From Echiichthys vipera (Eukaryota; Chordata; Actinopteri; Perciformes; Trachinidae), in assembly GCA_963691815.1 (NCBI GenBank), contig OY829660.1, positions 27,530,172 through 27,594,171 on the forward strand: a stretch of DNA of 64,000 nt. Reading direction: 5' to 3'. The translations under genes were made by a program, and so were the position numbers. This document shows, in pieces, positions 19,177-30,445 of this stretch; positions within the stretch are counted from its first letter, which is position 1, and every line of letters starts with the position of its first letter. The notes beneath the pieces were generated by a model. It had not been told where the DNA came from, searched no databases, and saw only the letters and a list, made by a program, of their open reading frames with translations.

Positions 19177-21549
19177 TTTAATAACTGGAAATCTTCTGCA
19201 GCCCACTCAAACCTTTGATTACAACTCTGATCAACACACAACACCAAGATAAAGTATTTCCAGATATAGGTATTATTTCATAAACAGAACAGTTACAGTA
19301 TATGCTGTGTAAATTAATAATCCATCCACATACGTACAATTTTTAAAGTAACATGTGTAAGCCACTGATGAGATGAGATGGTTCCAAATCAAAAACCTGC
19401 ATTACAGACCGCTTAATGAAACTAGGATCCACTTGAGCTTCATCATAACTTTCAAGTCTTCTTTTGCAAATGACTGATAGGAATCACTGTCATAATTATC
19501 ATTCTCTGAATTCACCTGTGTGAAACTCAACAATCAGTCAACAATCATGTGAAGTTCTGTGTATTTAAGCTCTTTATTTGGTCATGCAGATATCTATACT
19601 CATGTTTTCTTTAGTTGTTTTTTAATTTATTTACAGTATTCAGCATTTCTACATTTTAAAAGGATGGAAACAAGACTATGGGTCTAAACCGAGCATATGG
19701 CTGTATTGGTCCAGCCAAGAAGAGAGTTATGGAAAAATCTAATGCAGTACAATAAAAGTTTCTGCCTTTATTAGTTTGGGTGAAATGTTTTATTGGTTCT
19801 TTGGTGAAAAAAGGATGCACTACAAAAGCTCTACTTTAATGAATGTCTGAATTTGTCTAGCCTAGGTGCTTACTGTAGGTCTTACATGGAAACAGCAGTT
19901 CAGAGAAAGAACTGCACAGAAGAATAACATGAATGAAGAAAACATTCTTGGAAAATGTCTCCTTTTTTTTTACAGTATTTCAGAAGGGCATTGTAAAAAA
20001 TGTGCAGAGTGCGGCTTGGCTTGTTATCTCTACTAAAATAATCCATGAAGAAAATAATTCAGTTTATGCTGTGATCCGCTTGCCCTTTTGTGACTTAAGC
20101 TATAACAAAAGAGGTTATAATAACAAGGGACGACACTCTCATGTTTTTGTGCAACCGCCACCAGAGTCCGCAATTTTGGACTGAAACCTCCCCTAAAGTG
20201 CTTCAGTTACCATACTGTAACATTATGTCAACAATGAAGAATATCAAGCAGTTAACGTATATTAAACGTTTGGTGATGCTTGGTACTCAAAGTCAAAAGT
20301 TCACGGACAGTAGTGAACGTTAGATGTGAATTCATTAATATTAGGATACTGAAAATAAATGAACCTCAGCCTGATTTGCCAGGTGTATTCTAAACTGAAT
20401 ATTAATCTGAATAATAATTTGTCATGGAAACTGTCTCTTTAAGGCAATCAGATCTCTTAGCCTGTTTTTTACTGGAATACATGTATAAGACAAAGCAGAG
20501 TTTGTAAAGGACATGAAGAAAACGTTTAGCATTAGCTAACGGTAGCATGTTACAAATTTTGACAACTTCAGTCTTCAGTTTCATCTTTTCATAGATGATG
20601 ATAATAAGCCAATCTGTCGGTATCGCTATGTAAACTATGAGAAGCTAGCTCTGGATTCGTAGTTGAGCAGTTAATGGCAATAGAGTCATCCCACCATAGT
20701 CCTGCACTCTGTCAGCCCCGTCAAGTCCAGCAGCCTGATCTAGGATATTATGACCTCTTTGGATGTGGGCACAACAGTCTCTGATCTCAGGTTGCTGGCT
20801 CACTCTGCCTTCGGTGGTGCTTGGTTGGCTGTGTGGTCAGAGTTATCCTCAATGTCCACTGGACTTAATCCATAATCCATGCCTACTCCTCCGATCTTCA
20901 TGAGTTATTCTCATAAACCCGCTTGTGAATAGGAATTGCTTATTTTATGAATCTCCATTATTAATGCTGGCCGTTCATTCAGTCCAAAATGGACTGCCGC
21001 TCAGAGACTTTGCGGAGATTTATGAGCGAGTCAATGGAGTGACGCCTCTTATTATCTCTTTACTATATCGTGTAAAGTATCAACAAACAGGCATACAGCT
21101 CAAACTAAGGCTGGACCGGTTCATGCTGATAGCATTAATTTGTATTTTGTTGTCCCTTGTGAAATAACTGATAGAAATAATATATTACTTTACTTTGATG
21201 TGACTTTTGTTGCATGTGTTAAATGTTTTGAGTGTTAGAGCATATTGCAAGCAAGGTGTGTCATTTTGGCCAGAAACTTGCTCTTCAGATCTGTTTGTGA
21301 ACTGTTTTGAAAACGTCACTTCTGAGCGGACTGGGTGAGAAAAATCCCATGTTTTTTTTTATTACTTCTGACAATTTTTTCATTCATATTTATCCATAAA
21401 TATTTAATGGTAAATTCAAACTTAATTACAAAATTGAACCTTTTGTTATTTATTGAAAACCCTGTGGTCCACCTGCAGTATCTTCAGGGCCCACACTTTG
21501 GGAACACCTTCCACTGTAAAAGGCCGTGCCTGGCACAAATCGAAGATGA
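19177..21549. other. Intergenic, nothing recognised
   Basis: I searched for the lost C-terminal part of the transposase (second Asp in a WDN-type motif, LNPIE block) and did not find it. No other gene could be supported. Confidence 0.4.
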
Positions 21550-21585
21550 ATAATAAATAATAATTCTGCAGCCTCGTCTTCATCC

Positions 21586-21813
21586 CTCACATTCAGTTCT
21601 TCTTTTTCTCTTCTCCTTCACCTATTTCTTCATCTTCTGTGGCCTTCTGCTCTAAACCTGGTGGTATCTCCATGTCTTCTCCTTCTTCAGGGCCCTCTTC
21701 CTTCTGTGCCCTTCTCTTAATTCTCTTAGCAAAATCACTGTCGATATCCCCACGTTTAGTTTTCCTTAATTATGTTGATGCTTCACCTTCTCTCTCCAGC
21801 TCCTCTGGCCTGC
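21586..21813 (-). pseudogene. Possible decayed terminal coding exon, Glu/Lys-rich
   Basis: On the minus strand an acceptor-like CTTCACTCTTGCAG precedes a frame that reads PEELEREGEAST, one TAA, then TKRGDIDSDFAKRIKRRAQK, EEGPEEGEDMEIPPGLEQKA and a Glu/Lys-rich end closed by TGA. Composition and the smooth acidic/basic tail look like a real C-terminus, but the in-frame stop and lack of neighbouring exons argue for a pseudogene. I do not recognise the family. Confidence 0.3.
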
Positions 21814-22474
21814 AAGAGTGAAGATGGGAAAAGCTTTGGTTATCCTCCTATCACATGACACTGTAGGGCCATGTAGATAATAAGTATGAGAAATATACAA
21901 TCACAAATGATTTATCACACACCCACACATGTTTCAACTCCTTAATGCTATTGTATTTGTTATTTTCCCAGTTTGACAGTAAAGGGTGTGACCTGGGTTA
22001 ATTTGTGCAGCCTAATGCTGTGATATGTGACAGTAAGTGGTTGTATAGTACTTATTAGCTCATCAAGTCAAAATGATCCATCCACTGTAGTTTACCACTG
22101 TAGTTATGCTACGTGACGCCCGCAAAACAGTGACCCTCTGTAAACGTCGTGGATTCAAACATGCCAGTTTTTTAATATTTTGTGTGAAGCTGTTCTTGTC
22201 TTTATGAAATCAAAACTAATGCTCTTACAAATGAGCGATTTCACTTTTGCCTTTTTAATGGACTCTATTATTGCTGATGCTGAATCCCCTTTACCATACA
22301 TGAAATTCATTTTAAATGTAACTTTAAGTTAAAATGGTGTGTTTAAACTTCACCAGGGGAAACTGACTTCACCTGTAGATGCTCGGGGCCCAGCTCAGTC
22401 GCTCCACTCTTTGCTTGGATGCAGGACCACTGCAGCAGACTCGCTGTGTGCGAGCCAGACTGTGAACGCCACAA

Positions 22475-22606
22475 TCTCTCTGTAAAATCATGAATAAGTC
22501 ATAGAGTCTGGTTTTGACTTACCGTACTCTTTGTGTAAAGTGTCTTGAGATAACTTTTGTTATGATTTGGCACTGTAAATAAAATTTAAGTGAGTTAAGA
22601 AACACT
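22475..22606 (+). mobile_element. L2-clade LINE 3' end
   Basis: Contains AATCATGAATAAGTCATAGA, GTAAAGTGTCTTGAGATAAC and TTTTGTTATGATTTGGCACT followed by GTAAATAAAATT, matching the 3' end of the complete L2 element. Confidence 0.7.
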
Positions 22607-22617
22607 TTGTAAAAAAA

Positions 22618-22790
22618 AAAAGGACAGATGTTCCCCGCCTTTCACAGATAGGGTCCTATGTTCCCTGGTCTCATATTTATTACACAATCAGTGCCAAATT
22701 CAACAGCAAAAAGGCTTATGTAGACCCTAACCCTACCCCCTCACCCTAACCCTAACCGTAACCCGGGGGAACATAGGGATGACCCCCCTG
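22618..22790 (-). repeat. Unnamed dispersed repeat, copy 3
   Basis: Minus-strand copy: GATGTTCCCCGCCTTTCACA, GGGTCCTATGTTCCC, TACACAATCAGTGCCAAATT, AAAGGCTTATGTAGACCCTA, then (CCCTAA)-like telomere-type units and GGGGGAACATAGGGATGACC. It follows the L2 tail directly. Confidence 0.65.
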
Positions 22791-24773
22791 GAAGCTAGCA
22801 TGGCTAACAACAGAGCTCCAGTTCTATCCAACACTAAGAGCGGCTACAGTATTCAGTGATGGGTTGACCCAGCCTTTGTGCATATATTGTCCCTTGAGTC
22901 GAGCACACTTCATACCACCTCATGTTAATATGGAGTCAAATGGGCAAGCCGACTGCTCATAAACATCCCTTTTTGTAAACAAGCCTTGCCTGAAGCTGCA
23001 CTGAAATGACTTTGAGTTTGGTTCTAAATAAGCTGAAACCACAAACAGCTGTTTGTGATTACTGAGACACAGAACACACAAACCCACAAAATGAACACCG
23101 AACCATGATACTGTCTTCCCAACGGCAATTGTTCTAGAACATTTTGCAAAAACAATGAAAACATTGCCCACTGTCTTGAAGCAGTGTTTTTTTGCCTAAA
23201 AAAAATTGTGAATATATATTTAACTTTTTATTTAGCTTCTAGATGTCAGTTAGTTACATTTAAAAATAACCACTCTTGCCAGACCTGACCCTAAAGCAGT
23301 GCACAACAAAATGTCCAGACATCTGTTCTGTGCTTTATTCGGCCGGGGGTACTCCTGTGGGATTTAAGCAGCGCCTCAGTCTGGCATGTTACATTAGAGT
23401 TGGCAGATTCCAAGGAATAAGACGCAAGTCTGGAGAAACTCAGACTTTTTATGAAGAGCTAGAGTGTAATATTTCATCAGAATGTCCTCCCTATCTCGGG
23501 GTGTGGAAAACTCCACCAGTGATACCAATGTGTGGAATGCCAGTTTCCTGGAAGTGTGTTCCATGTGAAACTTTAGCATGTTGTCTCATAAACCCAACGC
23601 TGTAATGAATCTAATAGCTGACCCACCCAACCACTCATGCTGTCTGAAGCATTTCACTCATGCCTCAGTATAACTCAGCTTGAGTTGGACTGACGCATAT
23701 TGTTTTCAGTAACCACATGCCATTATATGTACTCTGTGGTATTTGGATGTTGTAACGTTGAAGTCATAAATGACTGTCAGCTGCAGATGGATCATCTATG
23801 TCCCAGCTGACTTGTTTCTATCATTAGTACATAAATATTGAGTCAATCCACAAATGGGATTTAAAGGAATGTTTAAAGCAAAGCTCTAAAAGTTTTACAG
23901 TGTGTGACGTATGGCATCTTTAGTGCTCAACCCAGATCATAGTCTGCATAGGAACAAATGTGTTTTGAATAGAAAGGTCAGAGCGAAGCACTGGCGTAAC
24001 AGGGGGGTTATCCTTTCAGACAAACAATAAGAAAAGGCACACAAAACTTCTGATACCTTTTTTCACTATTCTGAAAGTACACACAAAGCAGAAATAATCT
24101 AACTGTGGTCCAGAATACCATCGGTGGTAGACTGGACCAGATCAACATGACCTTTGTCGTGTTCTTACTCAGTCAAAACCAGACTACTTCTTAAAGTTTA
24201 AAACGTTTATTTTAAAAACAGCAAAGAATATTCTGTTTGGCCAAGGGGTCTCTCCGGGGTCAGAAATTGCATTCATCCTGGCTTTCAGCCAAGCTTTATT
24301 TGCAACCAATAAGCCAGAAAGAGCCCAGAGCCCTCCCTTCATGAAGAATGTATACAGCAATAAAGTTCATTGGGTTGTTATGATTGGTTCAGAATGTTGC
24401 TGAAGCAGACCCTGGGTCAGGCTTTAGAATGTCAATCACTCCCAGACTGGCTCTCATTGGTTCACGAGTCGAATCCTCTGCCCCCTGGTCACACAGATCC
24501 TCCAATGAACAGCCAGCTCCTGTAGAAAGAGCGCTCCCTACTCCTAAGAATCCAGCCTTCTGAGTGGCTGACCCTCTCATCTTACTAGATGACTACTAGT
24601 TTTAAACTGGAGTTTATCTGCAACATCCTTTAATTAATTAATGATGTGAAAGCATTCTTTATCATTTCACTTAACTTCTACACGTACACAGTGAGTAATA
24701 AAACAATTTAAATTATATTGTGACAAAAATAAACCCTTCATGTTTAAAAATCACCACACTTTCTACACACATG
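22791..24773. other. Intergenic, nothing recognised
   Basis: A 109-codon frame at 23,276-23,605 is the longest here; it has a cysteine-rich look but no family motif, and I do not accept it as a gene. Confidence 0.35.
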
Positions 24774-25063
24774 GGCCCTCATTTATCAATCTTGCGTGAA
24801 AACGGGCGCAGATCTGAGCGCAGAATTGGTCTTAGGAAAGGACCCACGTGTGATTTATGAAACATTCCTATCGGACCAATCTCAGCGTACGAATGAGCGG
24901 GCCTTGATAAATGCAGCGGCTGAATTCGTTCGTCATTAACATGTTACGCCCTTAAATATTCCTGGTTCGGAGGCCTCGCCCACTGAGGTCAAACATGGAG
25001 AGGAAGAACACAGGTTAGAAAAGAAACTTTTCCGACACACAGATCGGCATCCTGACATCCGAG

Positions 25064-25150
25064 ATGGAGCAAAATAAAGATGTGCTTTTTGGCAGTCTTA
25101 AGAGTGGAATAAAAGGGGCCCATAAAAACACTGTATGGAAAAGAAAAACA
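25064..25150 (+). pseudogene. Harbinger Myb/SANT-like DNA-binding protein, N-terminal remnant
   Basis: MEQNKDVLFGSLKSGIKGAH followed by KNTVWKRKTEAVN resembles the start of Myb/SANT-like proteins that partner Harbinger transposases (LFG...K..AW..I...VN pattern). The similarity ends after about 35 codons. The frame continues to 25,276 without meaning. Confidence 0.55.
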
Positions 25151-25387
25151 GAGGCTGTCAACCCGAAGCAGCGCTCCACTGTGACCCGTGTGCGTGTGTG
25201 CGCACTGCTGAACCTGCGCTACTGCTCTGTAGCGGGGTTTGCCAGCGGGGTTATTAGGTATTGCGTTATAGGATAACCTTTGTCACCTAGAAGAACCATA
25301 CCAAGATGTTAATCATCTGATACCTTGTTTGATTTAATGCAATTTATCGAGGAGAGGAGATGACTTTGGCTCTGCAGTGCGCTTTCC

Positions 25388-25455
25388 TTTTCATTCATAC
25401 ATCTTCAACCGTTTGTCCCTGTCGGGGTCGCGGGGGGCTGGAGCCGAGGTTTTTT
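25388..25455 (-). mobile_element. 3' end fragment of the SINE seen at 30,149
   Basis: CATCTTCAACCGTTTGTCCC, TGTCGGGGTCGCGGGGGGCT and GGAGCC are the reverse complement of the 3' end of the 30,149-30,445 copy (GGGATCAGCTCCAACCCCCC, CGACCCCGATAGGGACAAG). It is nested in the Harbinger element. Confidence 0.65.
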
Positions 25456-25472
25456 TAAAATATAAAAGAAAC

Positions 25473-25646
25473 ATGTGTCCCCCCCTGGCCACCTGGCCAC
25501 CTGGCCACCACTTTTAAAAGCGATAGCCTGGCATCACAAATCACCTGTACATTTATTAAGTGGTAGTTATGGCGATAGATGAATGCGTAATCATTCATGG
25601 ATGGTGCCTTCAGATGCACATGAGTACAATCAATTGCTCCAACCAC
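25473..25646 (-). pseudogene. HARBI1-like transposase core fragment
   Basis: The minus-strand frame contains VGAIDCTHVHLKAP, with the first catalytic Asp of the DDE nuclease, then NYHLINVQVICDARLSLLKV and VARWPG, the conserved HARBI1 block. A three-fold CTGGCCAC duplication follows WPG and replaces the next residues. The rest of the nuclease, including the other acidic residues, is missing. Confidence 0.78.
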
Positions 25647-26029
25647 AATTTTTATTTTTTTTATTCATTTTAAGAATCCGTTTTGATCTGTTCTTAATAT
25701 GTGACTGCTTATGCTTAATGACAGCTGAGGTTTGTTCATTATTTTCAGACAGGTTTTGTTGTGCTGCACCACAAATACACAGGCTCAAATGTGCGTACAC
25801 GACCTCAGACCAGACGTGAGATTTGATCGTAGCTCCTGCTCACTTCCAAATTGATAAAAGCCGAAGTTTGCCAGGAAATGGTCGTACGCACGTTTTTCTG
25901 CCGTACGTTCGTTTGATAAATGAGGGCCAAGGTCTCCAGTCCAGAGTCTGCACAGGTGGCATCAGGGGGTGGGATTTCAGATGCTGTATTTGGGGAGGGG
26001 GAAGGGGGAAGAAAAAAAATGTCAGCAGT

Positions 26030-26111
26030 GTTTCATATTTTCACATGTCTTTATATTGTGTACACTTTGTATGGTTGATGCTTAATAAAACATATTTGAA
26101 AAAAAAAAGTT
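26030..26111 (+). mobile_element. Poly(A) 3' end of an old retroposed sequence
   Basis: GTATGGTTGATGCTTAATAA then AACATATTTG and ten As: a polyadenylation signal 12 bases before an A tail, as at the end of an L1-type LINE or a processed transcript. The body upstream is not recognised. Confidence 0.4.
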
Positions 26112-26484
26112 CTGTTTTTATTTCAAGACCGATATGGCACATGTCTCAGTCATTGTAGCAATTTATTTTTGGTCTGTCCAATGTACAGATTCCTAAAAAT
26201 ATTACACTCAATTGCTCTTTATTCTAAATTCCTACAAAGGCTCGATAGCATCCTGTAGTTTTTTTTTATTGTCTTTTTGCCATTTAATTCATTTTCAGTG
26301 AGGCTGTGGAGAAGGTAATCACCAGAGGAACCATATTTTTATTTTGTTCCATGCTGTTGGTCTCCTGCCTTTCACAAAAACTTAGTTTTACTTCAACTTT
26401 AATAGAAACAGCAGAGCCGTGCTATAACTCCCTGTCCTGAGAGCTTTAAAGAATATTTTTGTTGCCCCTCCGACACCCTCTGGC

Positions 26485-27080
26485 TTTGTATATTGTCATG
26501 AACAGAACTGGAAAAACACGGAGAACTGGGACCCAAGTGCAGACACTTTTAACAAGTCTTTAATGAAAAATAAACTACATACAACAATATCCAGTGCGCA
26601 AGGGAAAAAGGAGTGAGGTCTAAGTGAAGGTGCTGCTCTTCTGAGCGTGTCCAGTGTAGGTGAGGTATCAAACAACAGCGGGACCATCACGGGTAGGTCA
26701 CAAGCGGGTGGTAGGCAGGCAGTATGGGAGGCAAACAGGGGAACAGCATCACAGGTAGCTGAAGCGAAAAAGAACAAAGAAACAATAAACATCGAAACAC
26801 AGAACGGAGAAGCAATCTCAAAGAACAAATGGGAGCCAATGATCAGAACACGATACCACATAGATGATGTAACGATCTGGTGCCGAATGCGTCTCACATC
26901 CGGCTTCTTATACTGGTGAGAAGGTGATTAGTGGAATTCGAACCAGCTTGTCCGGAAAACCATGCCTCCCGTCTCCAACAGACAAGCACAGAGAGGGGAG
27001 ACACATACAGGGAAACACAAACAGAGGGAGACAAACACAGGAACAAAAGGAAAAGGGAAGGGCCACCATCCACCATCCCT
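26485..27080 (-). repeat. Uncharacterised dispersed element candidate
   Basis: Segments such as AACTGGGACCCAAGTGCAGA and TCTTATACTGGTGAGAAGGT occur in many fish repeats as I recall, and the block ends where the L2 3' fragment starts. No coding motif was seen; the 133-codon minus-strand frame here has no family features. Confidence 0.25.
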
Positions 27081-27082
27081 GG

Positions 27083-27572
27083 TATGTCTCGCTGTGTTGT
27101 AGCTGCTATTGCCACTACTCATCATTGATCATGTTTGCCACCATAATTATTATCATTTTCATATACCATCACCTTAGCTGTGCTTGTTTCTACTTTTCTG
27201 CTGTATTAACTGCCATAACATATAAGTCATATTTACATTACTATAAATGTTATTATAGTTACTCGAAGTGTGTCTGTCTCTCTGTCTTTGTCTCTCTCTG
27301 TCCATCTGTCCGTCTTTTCTCTCTTTCTCTCTCCTTTTCTTCCTCCCCAACTGGTGCAGACAGATGTCCGTCCTCCGCAGAGCTGGGTCTGTCTGACGTT
27401 CCTGCCTGTTATAGGGAAGGTTTTCGTTGCCACCGTACTCTACGGGGGAATTGTTGGGTCTATGTAAATCATAAATAAGTTATAGAGTGTGGTCTTTACC
27501 TACTCTGTAAAGTGTCCTGAGATAACTTTTGTTATGATTTGGCACTATAAATGAAATTGAATTGAATTGAAA
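27083..27572 (+). mobile_element. L2-clade LINE 3' end, 5'-truncated copy
   Basis: About 490 bp matching the 3' UTR of the complete L2 at 50,340-50,766 almost block for block: GTGCTTGTTTCTACTTTTCT, the CT-rich run, GCAGAGCTGGGTCTGTCTGA, GTTTTCGTTGCCACCGTACT, CTACGGGGGAATTGTTGGGT and the tail with (ATTGA) units. Confidence 0.85.
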
Positions 27573-27962
27573 TTCATGGATCAAATCCCATTCAGGCTCC
27601 CATCTCCAGGGTAGTAGTTTCAAACGTTAATGATTCTCATAAATCCCTTCTCAGACTATTTTTTATCCGTCCCTTATGGTGTTGGGACAAAGAAGAGGCC
27701 TTTTTCTAGTAGCTCTTCTTCTGCCTTGTTTAAAATTTAGTATATTAGACGATATGGGAGTGAGGGATTCCGGCCCACCAATGTTGTTTGTTTCATCCAA
27801 GAATCCAATATTTTACATGTAATGGGGGCTATGGGGGTGCATAGGCACAAGTGGACAGTATGTGTGGTAAAAACACTTTAGGAACTTAAAATAGTGGTTT
27901 GAAAAATAGATTAGATAGGATAGAAAGACAGGATAGCCAGCAAGAGTATCATTTAATAAATG

Positions 27963-28125
27963 GTAAATGGAGCGCCTCTCTAGTCTTCTGACTGCTCAAG
28001 GCAATTCACTCTATTTCTCCCATTCTCCCATTCACACAGACATTCACACTGATGACAGTGGACATCTACAGACCATTTAATCTAACCATTCACACCACAT
28101 TCACACAGCCATGCGCAGGGATTAA
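27963..28125 (-). mobile_element. Partial tRNA-derived SINE, minus strand
   Basis: GTCTTCTGACTGCTCAAGGC, ATTCACACTGATGACAGTGG and ATTCACACCACATTCACACA match the body and tail of the SINE at 11,514; the tRNA-like head is missing. Confidence 0.7.
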
Positions 28126-28212
28126 AAATGACCTAAGTGAGTACATACTGAATTAATTGCCAGTGCAATATTAAAAATAATAATTATATATATAACACAC
28201 TGTTAGTAATGC

Positions 28213-28264
<52 letters not shown>
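28213..28264. repeat. (AT)n microsatellite
   Basis: Pure AT dinucleotide run of about 26 units. Confidence 0.95.
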
Positions 28265-28268
<4 letters not shown>

Positions 28269-29139
28269 AAAGGGTATTTCTGTATTTCTTTTTTCATAAA
28301 CACTTAGGAAGGCAATTCAGTGTGGAGGTACAGATCATGAATAAATATTAAAAGATTAAAAAGACTCACATTATAAATAAATGATAGCAGGCTGGGGTCC
28401 ATAAAAGGGTTACTATCTAGACACAGTACCTGCCTGTCTGTCTGTACCATTGCCTGCCCCATTGCTGTTAACCTGTGGCTTCTCAGGCTGCTCTCATTCA
28501 CTGTTTGAACCTATTACTATGAAAAGTAATGCAAAGGAATCTGTGTTTATTCCATGTATTTATTTCATGTGTATTCCATGTGAAAAGCAGGGGATACAGC
28601 ATTGAACCGCTCATCTCAGTTTAGGGAGGTACAGTAGGTCAGGGTGGTGGATGGGTCCCAAAACACAAGACCAGAATTCATGTCTCAGAAGTACTGAGCC
28701 ATACCACATTGTTTTGATCATTGTTTGAACCACACATCTGTTTCCTAAACTTAACCTTTCCCATTACGGTAGTTTCGGGACCTAACCAACATCTCTTTAT
28801 TCCTATCTATCCTTTCATTTTCAGCTATCATAACAGAACATTTTTTCAGATATCGTGTTGGTGAGAATAGATTGGGGTTGTCGGGTTCTGCTGTTTGGAT
28901 TTGAAGCTGGCACGCCTTTGTATCATCTTTCACTATTAACAGCTCTGAACTCTTTCTGCCTGGTTGTCTGCATTTTGCTGCCTCGTACACACCCTGAGCT
29001 GACCAACTGAAGCATCAAGGATAGTAGAGGCTTTCTATACCGGAGATGAGCCGTGGCCACAGGTTTGATCATGTTTTTACAAATATGTTATCTGTACAAT
29101 ATTGTTGTTGTTAAATATGTTGTTTGTATAGGTGGAGTT
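28265..29139. other. Intergenic, nothing recognised
   Basis: No gene or mobile element could be supported. Confidence 0.4.
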
Positions 29140-29196
29140 TGAAACAAAAAACAATTTCCCCCTGGGATTATTAAAGTATTTCTGATTTTGATGTTT
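29140..29196 (+). mobile_element. Rex1/Babar-like LINE 3' end
   Basis: AATTTCCCCCTGGGATTATT then AAAGTATTTCTGATT matches the usual 3' end of this LINE family (a CCCGGGATxAATAAAGTAT block). Only the last 60 bases are recognisable. Confidence 0.4.
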
Positions 29197-29306
29197 TCTG
29201 AAGATAAAAAAACAACAAAAAAACACTTTCTGTTCTGTTTTATTTGTTTGTTTTTAGCATGTTAGACTGTAACCTTTGCTTTCAGTCCAAAATGGCTCTG
29301 GTTCAC

Positions 29307-29310
<4 letters not shown>

Positions 29311-29367
<57 letters not shown>

Positions 29368-29379
29368 GAGACAGAGAGA
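29311..29379. repeat. (GA)n microsatellite
   Basis: AG dinucleotide run of about 34 units with a few C interruptions in its right third. Confidence 0.93.
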
Positions 29380-30148
29380 GTAAAAAGAACCCATCCCGTG
29401 CCTTATCAGATAAACATGACTTCAGTCAAGCCTCAACAGCTCAAACCCATATGCTCAGGGCTGCACCTGGTACAAAAATGCAGAAGAAAATGTCTTCATT
29501 GTCGTTTTACTGGTGCATACAACTAAATTCAGGCACACTGTTGACTAGAGCTCAAATGTACTATTCAGTGTAAAATTCCAATAAAAAAAATAGCAATAAA
29601 GAGAATAGAGTGCTCAGAGATCAGGATGGTCTCACAAGGCTAACATATTACAGCCCACCGGCTCATTACTTACTTTGTGACTGCAGAATGGGTGAACAAG
29701 GGACTGCTTATTTTACAGCCAAAGGCTTTCTGCAAGGATATGTATTTGTCTCCTAAACTAAATTATTATTGTGGTGGTATGACAGGACATAAATCCTCAT
29801 CTAGCCTAGGTCCATGCTGTTGATTCCCAGATGGATGTGATGCTGGTTCCCAAAACTGCAGTACTATTCCAGTATTGTATCATCACCTTTCTCACAGACT
29901 ATAGCATGATGTTTTGTTCTCCAGCAACAACAATAATATATGTTACATTATTATTAATACCTCCATAATTTACTTTTTGGTTGAACTTGAATCTGTACAG
30001 TTAAGCCAATGAGTTTTCTTTTCTCGGATTGTTTTCTTTTTCAGAGGCCTCAAGCTGTATAAGTGCGCAGTATTTTCCTAAGAAATACTTCCTTCCTGTT
30101 AACAATCTTGAGACAAACATCTTTAAATTAAATTAATCAAACTGTAAA
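29380..30148. other. Intergenic, nothing recognised
   Basis: No supported gene or repeat. Confidence 0.4.
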
Positions 30149-30445
30149 TGGGGCAGCACGGTGGTGTGTAAGAGGGTTCCTAGTTCGAATCCCAACGGGT
30201 GTGGAGTTTGCATGTTCACCCCGTGCCTGCGTCGGTTTTCTCCAGGTTCTCCGGTTTCCTCCCACAGTCCAAAGACGTGCCTGTGTTCGGTTCATTGATG
30301 ACTCTAAATTGCCCTCTGTTTGTCTCTATGTGCCCTGTGATAGACTGGCGTCCTGTCCAGGGGGGACCCCGCCTCACGCCTAATGTCAGCTGGGATCAGC
30401 TCCAACCCCCCACGACCCCGATAGGGACAAGAGGTTGAAGATGGA
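30149..30445 (+). mobile_element. tRNA-derived V-SINE-like element
   Basis: GGGGCAGCACGGTGGTGTGT head with GGTTCCTAGTTCGAATCCCA (B box), GTGGAGTTTGCATGTTC, TTTTCTCCAGGTTCTCCGGT, TCCTCCCACAGTCCAAAGAC, ACTCTAAATTGCCC, CCCTGTGATAGACTGGCGTC and GATCAGCTCCAACCCCCCAC, ending GAAGATGGATGAA. This is a very common fish SINE layout. Confidence 0.85.

Larger units (their letters stand above)
24774..25928. mobile_element. PIF-Harbinger DNA transposon, decayed
   Basis: Inverted ends GGCCCTCATTTATCAA and TTGATAAATGAGGGCC are exact, and the subterminal CGTACG-containing bases are also typical of this superfamily. Inside are remnants of both element genes: a Myb/SANT-like protein on the plus strand and a HARBI1-type nuclease on the minus strand. 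A fragment of another SINE end lies at 25,388-25,455. Flanking triplets ATG and AAG do not match, so the target duplication is lost. Confidence 0.82.

Noticed and set aside
23276..23605. 109-codon cysteine-containing frame as a small secreted protein
   Set aside because: No signal peptide, no splice or homology support, and a frame of this length is expected by chance in a window of this size.
26647..27478. Overlapping frames on both strands between 26,496 and 27,478 as genes
   Set aside because: The right half is the L2 3' UTR copy and its CT-rich tract; the left half shows no coding motif.
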